Origin: JANXLS01 sp038227045
GTDB taxonomy: Bacteria; Planctomycetota; SZUA-567; H5-PLA8
Direction: 5' to 3'
Assembly (NCBI GenBank): GCA_038227045.1
Contig: JBBRQD010000068.1
Span: 1-31,315 of the forward strand
DNA: 31,315 bases
Each line of letters starts with the position of its first letter. The stretch's first letter is position 1. The notes under the pieces were generated by a model. That model saw only the letters and a list, made by a program, of their open reading frames with translations. It was not told the origin of the DNA and did no database searches. Both the position numbers and the translations under genes were made by a program. This document shows positions 1 through 9,295 of the stretch, piece by piece.

Positions 1-1
1 C

Positions 2-169
2 TTAGAGAGTGTTTCAAAACCGGGCGCGAGCGGAAAACGAGCGATTTTTGTTCGGATCGAGGCGCGAACTTCATGCGCTATCCAGAGGAGATAACGCTTG
101 AAGTTCGCAACGAAGAGCCGGACAAAAAGCGCCGTTTTACGCCGCATTCGGTTTTGAAACACTCTCTAA
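2..169. repeat. 168-bp near-complete palindrome, MITE-like element
   Basis: The two ends are perfect inverted repeats: TTAGAGAGTGTTTCAAAACC at the left edge and its exact complement at 150-169. The similarity continues inward through almost the whole arm with small mismatches; AAAACG, TTTTTGT, CGGATCG/CGGCTCT and GCGAACTTCA-GCG-TAT all have partners, leaving a loop of only about 10-15 bases near 80-95. If the ends are taken as GAGAGTG...CACTCTC, a TA dinucleotide flanks each side, as expected for elements moved by IS630/Tc1-type transposases. No transposase is encoded inside. The palindrome and flanking TA are seen directly; the MITE reading is inference. It could instead be a large REP/BIME-type element. 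Confidence 0.75.
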
Positions 170-318
170 CATCAACATTCTCGAATATTAAACGCAAAGG
201 CTGCAAAGATCAAGATTTAGTGACCCGTTGCAGTGTGAAGGTGTACTTAATTCGCGGTAATTAATCATAAACTAAACAAAAACTGAACCCAATACTAAGA
301 TTGCGGAGGAGAACTGTT

Positions 319-2721
319 ATGTCATTGATTCGCTTTTGGGCCTGCAAGTTCGGCTGTTTTTTGGCGCTGCTCCTTACCGCGCGTACTGGCTTCGCCGAGA
401 GCATCCAGATCAAAATCGATAACACGCACATCGCACCCGAACAGAAGGGGCATGGCACCGTCATTCTTCATTTTCCTGCCGCCGAACAAGAACTCAAGGC
501 GGCATATCTGCGTGTTACGTGCGTGCGCGAAACGGGTCCGAACATCGATCCCGCCAAAGTCCTTCCGGCCAGCAGCGAGATTCTGAAGTTCGTCATTGCG
601 GATCATCCCGAAGCTCTCGCCGGAATTGGCAAGGAAGGGGCGGAGATTCCTTTCGATTTCGACGCCGGCGGCGAGATGCGCGGGTCGTTCCGCATCAAAG
701 CGGAACTCTTCCAAAACGCCAGCGCATCGCGTCCCATTGCGGCCGCCTGGAGCGAGACGATCAACGTCTCGTTCCGCCCGCAAATTCGGCTCGACGGACA
801 ATGGGATGTGCTCGGAATTAAAGTGTTTGATTACAACAATGGTCAGCGGCCCAAAGACTGGGCACCTCCAAATCCTCCCAAAACGGTAGCGTTTCCAGCA
901 GCGTTTCCATTCGATCACTGGTTTCGCGGCTGGGTGACGGTGAAGCGCGAATTCAATTGGAAGGCTCCGGCCAATCTGCGCCCACGCTTTGTCTATGCCT
1001 CCGGGATTGCCAACAGTGCGCGCATCCTCGTCGGCGGCGAAGATCTCGGCGAAACGCTGCCCGTGGAAGACATCTCCGTCCTCACACATTGGGTCGAATA
1101 CCATAGTCCTTTTAAGGGCGAAGAAAATAAAGAAAAACGCATGCTCGCGCTCGACGTCGATCCACTCCCGCCAGTGACGCTTCCCCTTAAAACCGCGCTG
1201 CCAAGCGAAGGCAAGGCGGAGATCGAAGTCACTATCCGCGGCACGCATGGCCAATGGCGTCCGCAGGCTACTTATGGAATCGTGGGCGATCTGCATGTGG
1301 AATTGGCGCGCGACGTGTGCATCACGGGTGTGTCCTTCGATACTGAAAATCACGGCGAAGAGCGGCGCTTCAAATTCAAACTCACGATTCGAAACGACAG
1401 CGGGCGCGAATTCAACGGCACCCTGCGCACGTTGTACGGCCGCTACAGCGGCAAACTCGCCTACACCGGCTCGTGTCCTACCTATTCGAAAGCGGACCAG
1501 CCGCTCAAAGCGGCGGCGGGCGAATCGACCGTGGAAATCATTCGCGATGAAACTCCGCGTTTCGACACCTGTCGCGCGACATTTGAAATTCTCGACGATA
1601 AGAATCTTGTGGTGGATGCGGACGGCTTCGATTTCCACACCGTCGCCGTGGAAATTCGCGACCGCCGCGATTTGTACCTCAACAACGAACGCTTCATCGT
1701 CAAGGGACAGGGTAGTTCCGGTGATGAACCGAACGGCCGTTGGAATATGCGCATTAAAGGAGGCAACACATTTCGCGGCTGGAACCACGCCCCGTCCAAA
1801 CGCTATCCCGGCCTTTGGAGTTTTGCCGACATGGCCAACGACCGCCTCACCGACGGCTTGCTGCAAAGCGCCGGTTCGGCGCTGCTGGCGTCGTGCGAAA
1901 AATGTATTTTCTGGAATCCGAAAGATACCTCAAACATTGTCAAAGCCGTGAAAAACATCACCCAAACCAGCGCGTCCTCCCCCGGCGTAATCATCTGGGA
2001 GGCCACCAACGAACTGCACGGCGAAACGGAAGAATGCCGCATCGCCATACTGGAGGCATTTCACAAAAACGACCCGTACCACCGCCCGGTCCTGGGCACA
2101 AAAGGCAGCGGTGAATGGGAAGCGGAAGCGCACGAAGGACGCGTGCAGGGCGTGGACATCGTCGGCATCCAGTACCTCTTGAGCAAGGAAGCCACCGATT
2201 CGATCACTGCCGCGGTCACGGAACAGCCGCTGCTGAGCACCGAAGTCAATTGGAACGACAACACGCTGGTCGGCAAAGGAAATATGTGGCAGACGTGGCT
2301 CGATAGCGGTGTCTGCGGCGCATTGTTATTCGACTACAGCGGATTCGCACTGCATCAACCTGTTCCGCTGGTTGCGCCCAAAGACAACGATAACACGGTC
2401 AACGATCTGCTGCGCCAAGGCTATCGCGATTTGTATCAGGATCTGGTGGCCAGCACCGAACGCACTCCGGAAGACAATTTGCGCGTGACGCTCGGCAACC
2501 GCATGCCTTACCGTTTGACGAATCTCTCGGTCACCGTGCGTGAATTTTCGAAATTCGAACTGCCCGATCTCGCTCCGGGCGACGCCGCGACAATCGTTAT
2601 CCCCGCTGCATTCGCCGGTAAACTGAACGAGTACGTGGCGCTGCGCTGCGAATATCAAACCCACGGCGGCCTGCCCCACATCGCGATTTTGACCCCGGCG
2701 GTGAAAGCGAAGGTGAAGTAA
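319..2721 (+). CDS. Secreted glycoside hydrolase family 2-like protein
   Basis: An 800-residue exported protein, probably acting on a glycoside in the periplasm or outside the cell. ATG at 319 is chosen because GGAGGAG lies 7-8 bases upstream and a signal peptide follows at once (hydrophobic core near residues 8-20, cleavage near GFA-ES). Residues about 154-300 resemble the GH2 jelly-roll sugar-binding region (LDGQWDVLG, then an Arg-Phe-Val-Tyr strand). From about residue 450 (DLYLNNERFIVKG) the pattern is that of the GH2 TIM barrel. Candidate catalytic residues are Glu565 in WEATNELHGE (acid/base) and Glu642 in LSTEVNW (nucleophile). Substrate cannot be told. The stop overlaps the next ATG by one base (TAATG), so the two genes are probably coupled. 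The family assignment is by motif and fold order only and divergence is high. Confidence 0.75.
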   Translation: MSLIRFWACKFGCFLALLLTARTGFAESIQIKIDNTHIAPEQKGHGTVILHFPAAEQELKAAYLRVTCVRETGPNIDPAKVLPASSEILKFVIADHPEALAGIGKEGAEIPFDFDAGGEMRGSFRIKAELFQNASASRPIAAAWSETINVSFRPQIRLDGQWDVLGIKVFDYNNGQRPKDWAPPNPPKTVAFPAAFPFDHWFRGWVTVKREFNWKAPANLRPRFVYASGIANSARILVGGEDLGETLPVEDISVLTHWVEYHSPFKGEENKEKRMLALDVDPLPPVTLPLKTALPSEGKAEIEVTIRGTHGQWRPQATYGIVGDLHVELARDVCITGVSFDTENHGEERRFKFKLTIRNDSGREFNGTLRTLYGRYSGKLAYTGSCPTYSKADQPLKAAAGESTVEIIRDETPRFDTCRATFEILDDKNLVVDADGFDFHTVAVEIRDRRDLYLNNERFIVKGQGSSGDEPNGRWNMRIKGGNTFRGWNHAPSKRYPGLWSFADMANDRLTDGLLQSAGSALLASCEKCIFWNPKDTSNIVKAVKNITQTSASSPGVIIWEATNELHGETEECRIAILEAFHKNDPYHRPVLGTKGSGEWEAEAHEGRVQGVDIVGIQYLLSKEATDSITAAVTEQPLLSTEVNWNDNTLVGKGNMWQTWLDSGVCGALLFDYSGFALHQPVPLVAPKDNDNTVNDLLRQGYRDLYQDLVASTERTPEDNLRVTLGNRMPYRLTNLSVTVREFSKFELPDLAPGDAATIVIPAAFAGKLNEYVALRCEYQTHGGLPHIAILTPAVKAKVK

Positions 2722-5201
2722 TGAAGACCCTATTCAAAGAGGAGAGTTCATTGAAGACCGTTTCACGCGCATCGATCGCGTTCGCGTTTTTCGCGGCCCT
2801 GATTCCAGCCGCGCTTCATGCCGCCTGCACCGTCACCGAATCCAAGCGCAAATTCGAGGGGGCCGAGCGCACGATCGTCACGATGGAGAACGAACGGCTG
2901 CTTATTGAGATCGCCCCCGACCTCGAAGGCCGGATCATTGCTTATAAGGACAAAACGCGGCCTCGTTCGCCATTTGAGTGGCTCGACGATTGTCCTTATC
3001 ACTACAACTGCCGTTGGGAAGGAAAACCATTTACCTATCGCATCGACTCCAAAGGCCCGGAGCGTGCAGCGGTCACGGTGATCGGCGGCGGCAACGTGAG
3101 TGTCGGCGACATCCACCGGGTCGTGGGAGTGGAAATCGCCAGTCCTCTCGATTTAACGATCGAACGAACGATGTCCATAGATCCCGACAGTTCCCGCCTG
3201 AAGATTGAAGTCAAAATCAAAAACGTCGGCAACAGCGTGGCTCCCTCTTTTCGGTACATGGTACACGCCGTTTATGGACAGGTGCCGCACATGCCCGAAG
3301 TCGGCATGTATTGGTTTCTGGCCATGGCCAACGACATCGAAGTCTTCAGCGCCGCGCGCGGAAACGCCGAAATGTGGCAGTGCGCGAGCCTGGCGCCAGT
3401 CGGAAGCCCGTTCAATCGCTGGTCTCCGCCGGACAGGCGATCGAACAAGCCGCGTTACGAAGCCGGCGGCTGGGGAGCCATGCTCACCTCGGCCGGCCCA
3501 GCCTATATTTACTACGAGCCCGCGCAATTCGATTTCATGCAATACTGGTATGGCGGCGATGCCGAATGGCACTTTACATTCGAGCCCCAGACAAAAGCGA
3601 TTGATTTGAAACCGGGCGAGACCACTGCGTTGAGTTTCACGCTGGCATACGATTCGAAGGATGTTCCCTTCAATACAAAAACGCTGGCCATGGAACGTCC
3701 GTCCGTGGCGCCGGAAGCGATGCCCGGCGGCGCGCTGCACATCAAAGCCCGTGCAACCACGGTGCAAACGCAACCCGAAAGAGCGGCGATTACAATTGAA
3801 GTTAAAGACCCGAAGAATCAGGTCGTATTGTCAAAGGAAGTATCTGGCGAAGCCAAGCCTTTTTCGTTTACCGATCTCAGCGCCGATCTCCCGCTGCCCG
3901 CCGATGCCGCGCTGGGTAAATACGCATGGACCGCAAAATATGCCGACGGCAAAACCATATCGACTGGTCAGATTGAAGTCCTGACTCCTGCTGAAGCGGA
4001 CAAGCGTAAAACGGAGCGCGCCATCGGCAGTGTAAAAACAGAGTTCGAAACAAAGCTCAAGGATCAATACACACGCATCGCGTTCGATCAAAGGCTGGCG
4101 GATTACTGGCGGCAGAGTTCCAATTTGGCATTGAGCTGGCACACCAATGAAATCTGGCCGGCCCAGAATTATTCAGCGGGACAGACAAGCGTTACCGTGC
4201 AACACGGCGTGACGCCCGTATTCGGACTTTGGAAGCAAAACGAAAGCGTTCGCATCAAGTCAATCGCGGCGGCGGCTCTCGCCTGGCCTGAGAACGTTGA
4301 CAAACTGATCGGCGCATTGGGCGCTGATCTGCCAGCCGTGCGCTCCATCGCCTCCGAGCCCGGCGGTAAAGGTCTGGCCGTATTGCTCGTGGATGCGAAG
4401 AAGAAACGAGTAGAGGTAGTGCGCGTCAACGAAAAGGGCATCGTCCGCCGCTTCGGACGTTTCACGGAACAACCCAGCGAAACCGACGATGCGCTGGGAG
4501 CCGGAGCGCGCGCGCTCGCCGTGGATCGCGAAGGCAACATTTGGGTGGGCACCAATTCATGGGGCGAAACGAGCGTCTTTAAACTCAATCAGGACAACTC
4601 ACCATACGAGGAAAGCGTCATCGGCGTCAAAGGCGCATTGAAGAAATTCTCTCCGGACGGCCGGCTGCTGGGAACGCTGAGCTTGCTTGACACACCCACC
4701 GAACTCGTGCTCGCGGAAGCCGACAAAACGCCGGTCCTGCTGGCGCCGTACCGCAACGTGTCCGCGTATCACGGCGCCATGGTTCGCGCCGGGATGATGG
4801 TCGTCAGTCCGGGCAACGTGCGGCGCATGGGCGAACTGAAGATTCAGGGAGCCTCGATCGCCATCGACGCAAAAGGAAAAATCTGGGCCGCCGATGTAGC
4901 GGGGCACGTTGCGTGTTTTGAAGTGAGCGGCAAAAAACTGCTGGATGTCCCCAGTTCGCTGCCGCCGGCTGTCCTCGACGCCCGGCTGCCATGGACCTCG
5001 CCAATGCCAGCCGTGCTCACAACCGACGCGAACGGGCAGCTACTCATTCTTTACACGCTGCGCGCGAAATTAAGTACAATTGGAGCGGATGGCGCTGAAA
5101 AAGGAGAAGCGAAATCAATCGTCGCGCCGGGCATACAAAGCGTCATTTCACTGCCTTCAGGCACTTGGGTGCTCAGTGAAAAAGGACTCGAAAAGCAGTA
5201 A
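2721..5201 (+). CDS. Secreted mutarotase-like plus beta-propeller protein
   Basis: An 826-residue protein with a signal peptide (hydrophobic run ending AALHA near residue 34). Residues about 45-300 look like a galactose-mutarotase-type beta-sandwich (NERLLIEIAPDLEGRIIAY, typical of DUF5107-like domains). Residues about 590-800 carry NHL/SMP-30-like propeller blades (ALAVDREGNIWVGTN, later AIDAKGKIWAADV). The ATG at 2721 shares a base with the preceding stop and has AAGGTGA upstream. A TTG at 2751 has a better Shine-Dalgarno (AGAGGAGA) and would give a more compact signal peptide, so the true protein may be 10 residues shorter. No catalytic residues can be assigned. Coupling to the GH2-like gene suggests a shared role in polysaccharide handling, which is inference. 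Confidence 0.7.
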   Translation: MKTLFKEESSLKTVSRASIAFAFFAALIPAALHAACTVTESKRKFEGAERTIVTMENERLLIEIAPDLEGRIIAYKDKTRPRSPFEWLDDCPYHYNCRWEGKPFTYRIDSKGPERAAVTVIGGGNVSVGDIHRVVGVEIASPLDLTIERTMSIDPDSSRLKIEVKIKNVGNSVAPSFRYMVHAVYGQVPHMPEVGMYWFLAMANDIEVFSAARGNAEMWQCASLAPVGSPFNRWSPPDRRSNKPRYEAGGWGAMLTSAGPAYIYYEPAQFDFMQYWYGGDAEWHFTFEPQTKAIDLKPGETTALSFTLAYDSKDVPFNTKTLAMERPSVAPEAMPGGALHIKARATTVQTQPERAAITIEVKDPKNQVVLSKEVSGEAKPFSFTDLSADLPLPADAALGKYAWTAKYADGKTISTGQIEVLTPAEADKRKTERAIGSVKTEFETKLKDQYTRIAFDQRLADYWRQSSNLALSWHTNEIWPAQNYSAGQTSVTVQHGVTPVFGLWKQNESVRIKSIAAAALAWPENVDKLIGALGADLPAVRSIASEPGGKGLAVLLVDAKKKRVEVVRVNEKGIVRRFGRFTEQPSETDDALGAGARALAVDREGNIWVGTNSWGETSVFKLNQDNSPYEESVIGVKGALKKFSPDGRLLGTLSLLDTPTELVLAEADKTPVLLAPYRNVSAYHGAMVRAGMMVVSPGNVRRMGELKIQGASIAIDAKGKIWAADVAGHVACFEVSGKKLLDVPSSLPPAVLDARLPWTSPMPAVLTTDANGQLLILYTLRAKLSTIGADGAEKGEAKSIVAPGIQSVISLPSGTWVLSEKGLEKQ

Positions 5202-5228
5202 ATCCAGAGGCGCGCAGCTCTGAATATG

Positions 5229-5250
5229 TACCTATTTTTTATAATAGGTA
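5229..5250. terminator. AT-rich hairpin between convergent genes
   Basis: TACCTATT (5229-5236) and AATAGGTA (5243-5250) form a perfect 8-bp stem around a TTTTAT loop. It sits between a plus-strand stop at 5201 and the end of the minus-strand aldo/keto reductase, whose last codons lie inside the hairpin. It lacks a GC-rich stem and a long U tract outside the stem, so it is at best a weak bidirectional terminator. Confidence 0.35.
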
Positions 5251-6071
5251 AATCCAGCTTGGCCAGACTTGGTTCGTGCTTCAAGTTCATTCATTGCTTT
5301 ATTATCGAAAGGCGTGAATTGCCGCGCGATCCGGGCGTTGTCGTCAACCTCCGCTTCGGTCTTGCAGCCAATGATCACGTGGCTCACACCCGGTAACGAG
5401 AGCGAGTATCCCATCGCCTCGTCCATCGTGATCGTCCCGTGTTCAAGCAGCGCCCCCTGCGCGCATGTCTTCATCCCAATCGCCGCCATATTTTGACGCA
5501 CCGCTTCGGGCAGCACGGTCTTGATAAACGACGCTCGGTGAACGTCAGCCGCATTCAACGCCACGAGCACGGTGTCGAACGCGAATCGTTTCATGGCATC
5601 CAATAAAATCTGTGGATCGTGATGTCCGGTGAGTCCCAGAAAACGCACGCGCCCCTCGGAACGCGCCTGAATGAGAGCTTCGAGCGCCCCACCCTTGCCG
5701 AAGATTTGGTTAAAATCCGATTGCGTGCGCAGGTCGTGAAGTTGCCAGAGGTCGAGATGATCCGTGCGCAATCGCTTCAGACTATCGTCGAGCAGTTTCA
5801 GCGAACCGTCTCGCGTGCGAATATGAGTCTTCGAGGCGAGAAACACGTCGCGCCGCCGCTCGCCCAGCGCCGCGCCGTAATAATCCATGCTGCTGGCGTA
5901 TGCGGGCGCGGTGTCGCAGTAATTCACGCCCTGGTCGAGCGCCCGCTGAATGACGCGCGCCGCCGCTTTCGTTTCGCCATGCGTGCGCAAAATGCCTTCG
6001 CCCCCCAGACCGAAGAGCGTAATCGGCACACCGGTTCGGCCCAGCGGGCGGCGAGGAATGGGTGTCATCAT
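5232..6071 (-). CDS. Aldo/keto reductase
   Basis: A 279-residue NAD(P)H-dependent oxidoreductase of the aldo/keto reductase superfamily, cytoplasmic (no signal peptide). The opening RPLGRTGVPITLFGLGGEG is the usual first strand of the barrel. The catalytic tetrad is visible: Asp53 and Tyr58 (CDTAPAY), Lys81 (LASKTH) and His112 (WQLHD). The C-terminal half keeps the barrel pattern (GLTGHHD, then GCKTEAEVDDNARIA in the cofactor-binding region). Length is close to that of the short bacterial members of the family. The start is the first of two adjacent ATG codons (6071 or 6068). It ends convergently with the secreted propeller gene, and a 172-bp divergent spacer separates it from the SDR gene. 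The physiological substrate is unknown. Confidence 0.93.
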   Translation of the reverse strand: MMTPIPRRPLGRTGVPITLFGLGGEGILRTHGETKAAARVIQRALDQGVNYCDTAPAYASSMDYYGAALGERRRDVFLASKTHIRTRDGSLKLLDDSLKRLRTDHLDLWQLHDLRTQSDFNQIFGKGGALEALIQARSEGRVRFLGLTGHHDPQILLDAMKRFAFDTVLVALNAADVHRASFIKTVLPEAVRQNMAAIGMKTCAQGALLEHGTITMDEAMGYSLSLPGVSHVIIGCKTEAEVDDNARIARQFTPFDNKAMNELEARTKSGQAGFTYYKK

Positions 6072-6243
6072 TCAAGAATCCTACCTCAGTTTGCAGCACA
6101 ATCAAAGCGCCAAGTTCCGGCTTTTGCTGCCGTGCACGACGCCATTTCGCTAACGTCACCAGCGAAAAAATGGTCCGAGCTTTGCTCGCATGATATCTCG
6201 ACGCGCCTTTATGTGTCGTTCTGCATCAGCGGAGCTATTCAAA

Positions 6244-7200
6244 ATGAAAATAGTTATTCCGGGCGGCAGCGGTCAAGTCGGAAGTCTATTGGCCCGCACC
6301 TTTCAAAGGGACGGGCATGAAGTAGTCGTCCTGAGCCGGACGCCATCGTCGGCATCGTGGCGCGTCGTCACGTGGGACGCTCACTCTCTCGGCACGTGGA
6401 CCGCGGAATTGGAGAATGCGGACGCCGTGATCAATCTCGCCGGTCGCAGCGTGAATTGTCGCTATGGTTCCGCGAATCGTCACGCCATCCTAGATTCGCG
6501 AGTGCAATCCACGCGTGTTGTCGGGGAGGCGATTGCGCACGCAAAAAAACCTCCGCGATGTTGGCTGCAGATGAGTACCGCCACGATCTATGCGCATCGA
6601 TTCGATGCTCCAAACGACGAAGCGAATGGAATCATCGGCGGCAACGAACCCAATGCGCCCGACACGTGGAATTTTAGCATCGATGTGGCGGCGGCATGGG
6701 AGCGCGCGGCGAACGAAGCCCGAACGCCGCACACGCGGAAAATCGTGTTGCGCTCGGCAATGGTCATGAGCCCGGATCGCGGCGGCATCTTCGATACGCT
6801 GTTGCGCCTCGTTCGTTTTGGTCTGGGCGGCCCTGCTGGCGGCGGAGCACAATTCATCTCGTGGATTCACGGCGATGATTTTGTGCGCTCCATTTATTAT
6901 CTGCTCGAATGCGAACGCATTGAAGGCCCCGTCAATATTTGTGCGCCGAATCCGCTGCCGAACGCGCAATTCATGCGTGATTTGCGCGTGGCCTGGGGTG
7001 CGCGATTGGGTCTCCCGGCTTCCGCGTGGATGATTGAAATCGGCACATATTTTTTGCGCACTGAATCGGAACTCGTTCTTAAGAGCCGCCGAGTCGTGCC
7101 AGGACGGCTGCTCGAAGATGGCTTTAAATTCACTTTTCCTCAATGGCAGGACGCCGCGAAACATTTGTGCGCGTCGTGGCGCGGCGGTAAGCTCATCTAA
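6244..7200 (+). CDS. TIGR01777-type epimerase-like SDR protein
   Basis: A 318-residue extended short-chain dehydrogenase/reductase. The start at 6244 is set by GGAG at 6231-6234 and by the immediate Rossmann strand MKIVIPGGSGQVGS, with Gly7, Gly10 and Gly13 forming the dinucleotide-binding loop; the reading frame is open upstream to 6190 but without protein-like sequence. Further family marks are DAVINLAGRSV (residues about 60-70), MSTATIYAH and the segment ending WIHGDDFVRSIYYLLE. The C-terminal part (LPNAQFMRDLRVAWG onward) matches the DUF1731-type tail of the SDR39U1/YfcH group. The reaction of this family is not established. Probably NADP-binding and soluble. Confidence 0.88.
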   Translation: MKIVIPGGSGQVGSLLARTFQRDGHEVVVLSRTPSSASWRVVTWDAHSLGTWTAELENADAVINLAGRSVNCRYGSANRHAILDSRVQSTRVVGEAIAHAKKPPRCWLQMSTATIYAHRFDAPNDEANGIIGGNEPNAPDTWNFSIDVAAAWERAANEARTPHTRKIVLRSAMVMSPDRGGIFDTLLRLVRFGLGGPAGGGAQFISWIHGDDFVRSIYYLLECERIEGPVNICAPNPLPNAQFMRDLRVAWGARLGLPASAWMIEIGTYFLRTESELVLKSRRVVPGRLLEDGFKFTFPQWQDAAKHLCASWRGGKLI

Positions 7201-7238
7201 ACGTGCACGGTTTCACGGTAACACATCGAAAGGAAAAC

Positions 7239-7511
7239 GTGTCCAACCGCATACTACTTATGATTTCCCTCTACGGAATAATGAGTTTTATTACGTTCAT
7301 TACATTCGCCCTCGATAAGCGAGCAGCAATCGCCGGGAAGCACAGGATACCCGAAGCCACCTTGCATACGCTGGAATTATTCGGTGGCTGGCCAGGCGGA
7401 CTTCTTGCCATGGCGTGTATTCGCCATAAAAACCGAAAACTGTCGTATCTCGCCGTTTTCGCGGTAATTATTTTACTTCACGCTGCGGGCTGGTGGATAG
7501 TGCTGCATTGA
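7239..7511 (+). CDS. DUF1294 family small membrane protein
   Basis: A 90-residue integral membrane protein starting at GTG 7239, chosen because AAAGGA lies 5 bases upstream; an upstream GTG at 7203 has no ribosome site. Three hydrophobic segments are visible (about residues 4-22, 45-58, 68-88). The family signature is clear: a first helix, then FALDKRAA, a basic stretch with RIPEATLH, LELFGGWPGGLLA and a tail with RHKNRKLSY. Function of DUF1294 proteins is unknown; some relatives are fused to cold-shock domains, but none is seen here. It lies 38 bp after the SDR gene and could be co-transcribed with it. Confidence 0.85.
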   Translation: MSNRILLMISLYGIMSFITFITFALDKRAAIAGKHRIPEATLHTLELFGGWPGGLLAMACIRHKNRKLSYLAVFAVIILLHAAGWWIVLH

Positions 7512-7537
7512 GTATCTATCAGACGCACGGCGCGCGC

Positions 7538-9295
7538 TCACTTCTTCTTTTCTTCCACCAAAATCGGCGGCAGATGCGTGACGAAGCCCTTCGCGTTGAC
7601 TTTGCGCTTGAACACTTTTCCCTGAGTCAGCGCAAACAGCCAGCTCAGCTCGGGGCCAGACAGCGCAATGCTCGTAATTCCCGTTTCAGTCGGCGCGAGA
7701 ATTAAACCAATCGGCCGACCGTTGGGATCGAAAACTTGAATGCCGGTCGCGGTGCTACAGTAGAACCGGCTGCGCGTATCGCAGACCATGCCATCGCCTT
7801 TCGCTTCCGGCACGCGGCCAAATTGGCGGTAGGGCATCACCGGCATTTTTGCGCCCAGGCTGCCGTCGGCTTCAACGCGGAACGCCCAGATTGCGCCTCC
7901 GGCATAATCCGAAACGGAGAGCGTTTCCTGATTGGGCGAGAGCGCAATTCCATTGGGCGACGGAATGCCATTGTCCACCGCGCGAATTTTACCCGGCCCT
8001 TCCCACAGGGTGATTTGCTTGCGTCCGGTCTCGGTGAAATACACGTGCCCGCTGTGAGTGATGACGAGATCGTTGACCAGCACGTCGCTCGCGAGAATGT
8101 CTTCCTTGCCGTCCTTGTCGTAGGCCACCAACTGCTTGCTTTTATTGACGCACGCATACAGCCGGCCATCGGGCCCGAACTTCATCCCGCTTACGCCTTT
8201 CGCATTGGTATTGAATGGCGCGATCGTGCCATCGAGCGCTACTTTGATAATGCCTTCGCCATTCATGTCGCTGAAATAAAAATTGCCCTCGGCATCGGTG
8301 CAGGCGGCATCGACGAATTTTTTGCCATCGACGACGAGCTTCCAATCGTCGCCGGGAATCAGCACGCCTGAGAGCGCCATGTCGTTCGGAACTTCGGGCG
8401 TTGGCGCGGGGAGTGCCTCTGCCGGCCGCCAAAGCCAGCGCAACGCGTCGGGCAGAATTGCGCCCCCCTGCTTGCCGCTGTGGCCGCCATCACCCATCAC
8501 GAATTTATAATCGTATCCCGCAAACTTCAGCGCATTGGCGACTTCCTGATTGCCCAGCGGCCAGTTGCCGTGAACATTGTCGAGATCGGTGCTGCCCTCC
8601 TGAAGGAAGACGCGAAGCGGTTTGCGTTCGGTCTTGCGAATGGCCGGCGAATACCAGTAGCCGCCGCGAATGTTCGTGAAACTGCCGATGTAACTGATCA
8701 CTTTGCGAAACGCGTCTGGACGCTGCCACGCCGCGTTGAAGGCGGCGATCCCGCCGCTGGAAATGCCCCACAGCGCATGATCTTCGGGCTTCGGGCTGAT
8801 CTTGGCATGTTTGGCGACGAGCGGGAACATTTCGTCGAGCACGAATCGCGCGCAGACATCGTCGGGCGTGTCGTATTCGAAACTGCGCGTGCTGCGGCCC
8901 TTCGCGCCCGCGGCCACGGCGGGCACATCGCCGGGATTGATGAAGAGTCCAATCAGCGACGGAATCTCTTTCTTGTGAATCAGATTGTCGAAGACAGTCG
9001 GCGCGCGAAAGCCGCCTTTGGCACCGACCGCTCCGCCCCCGTCGAAGAACACCATGATGGGGTACTCGGTGTCGGCGTTAAAATTCGGCGGCAAATAGAT
9101 CCAGTAGCCGCGCGACGTGCCGGGGTAGATTTTGCTTTCGGTGAATTTGTGCTCGGTCACGGTGCCCTTGGGCACATCAGCCTGTTCCTCGGAGTCCGGC
9201 CCAAATTTGTAATCTTCGCCCGCGTGCGCCGTCACTCCCGCGGCCACAATCATTGCAATGAGAAGTGCGAAAGAAAGAAACGGAATGCGGCGCAT
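7538..9295 (-). CDS. Secreted esterase (enterochelin-esterase-like) fused to SMP-30-like propeller
   Basis: A 585-residue exported two-domain protein. ATG at 9295 is preferred because GGAGG lies 8 bases upstream; a TTG at 9310 falls on that ribosome site. Residues 1-25 form a signal peptide. Residues about 45-290 are an alpha/beta hydrolase of the putative-esterase family (RGYWIYLPPNF, oxyanion-type segment MVFFDGGGA, nucleophile elbow GISSGG with Ser179, and His272 in GDGGHSG). Residues about 305-585 resemble gluconolactonase/SMP-30 propellers (DAEGNFYFSDMNGEGI, GMKFGPDGRLYACV, NGIALSPNQETL, GDGMVCDTRSRFY). Both halves may act on carbohydrate esters or lactones, which is inference. It is last in a run of minus-strand secreted-protein genes, 95 bp after the DUF1501 gene. 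Confidence 0.88.
   Translation of the reverse strand: MRRIPFLSFALLIAMIVAAGVTAHAGEDYKFGPDSEEQADVPKGTVTEHKFTESKIYPGTSRGYWIYLPPNFNADTEYPIMVFFDGGGAVGAKGGFRAPTVFDNLIHKKEIPSLIGLFINPGDVPAVAAGAKGRSTRSFEYDTPDDVCARFVLDEMFPLVAKHAKISPKPEDHALWGISSGGIAAFNAAWQRPDAFRKVISYIGSFTNIRGGYWYSPAIRKTERKPLRVFLQEGSTDLDNVHGNWPLGNQEVANALKFAGYDYKFVMGDGGHSGKQGGAILPDALRWLWRPAEALPAPTPEVPNDMALSGVLIPGDDWKLVVDGKKFVDAACTDAEGNFYFSDMNGEGIIKVALDGTIAPFNTNAKGVSGMKFGPDGRLYACVNKSKQLVAYDKDGKEDILASDVLVNDLVITHSGHVYFTETGRKQITLWEGPGKIRAVDNGIPSPNGIALSPNQETLSVSDYAGGAIWAFRVEADGSLGAKMPVMPYRQFGRVPEAKGDGMVCDTRSRFYCSTATGIQVFDPNGRPIGLILAPTETGITSIALSGPELSWLFALTQGKVFKRKVNAKGFVTHLPPILVEEKKK

Noticed and set aside
73..264. 63-codon frame at the left edge
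   Set aside because: It runs through the right arm of the palindrome and has no ribosome site or protein-like composition.
322..1866. 514-codon frame on the minus strand
   Set aside because: It is antisense to the GH2-like gene and has no family pattern; long antisense frames are common in GC-rich genes.
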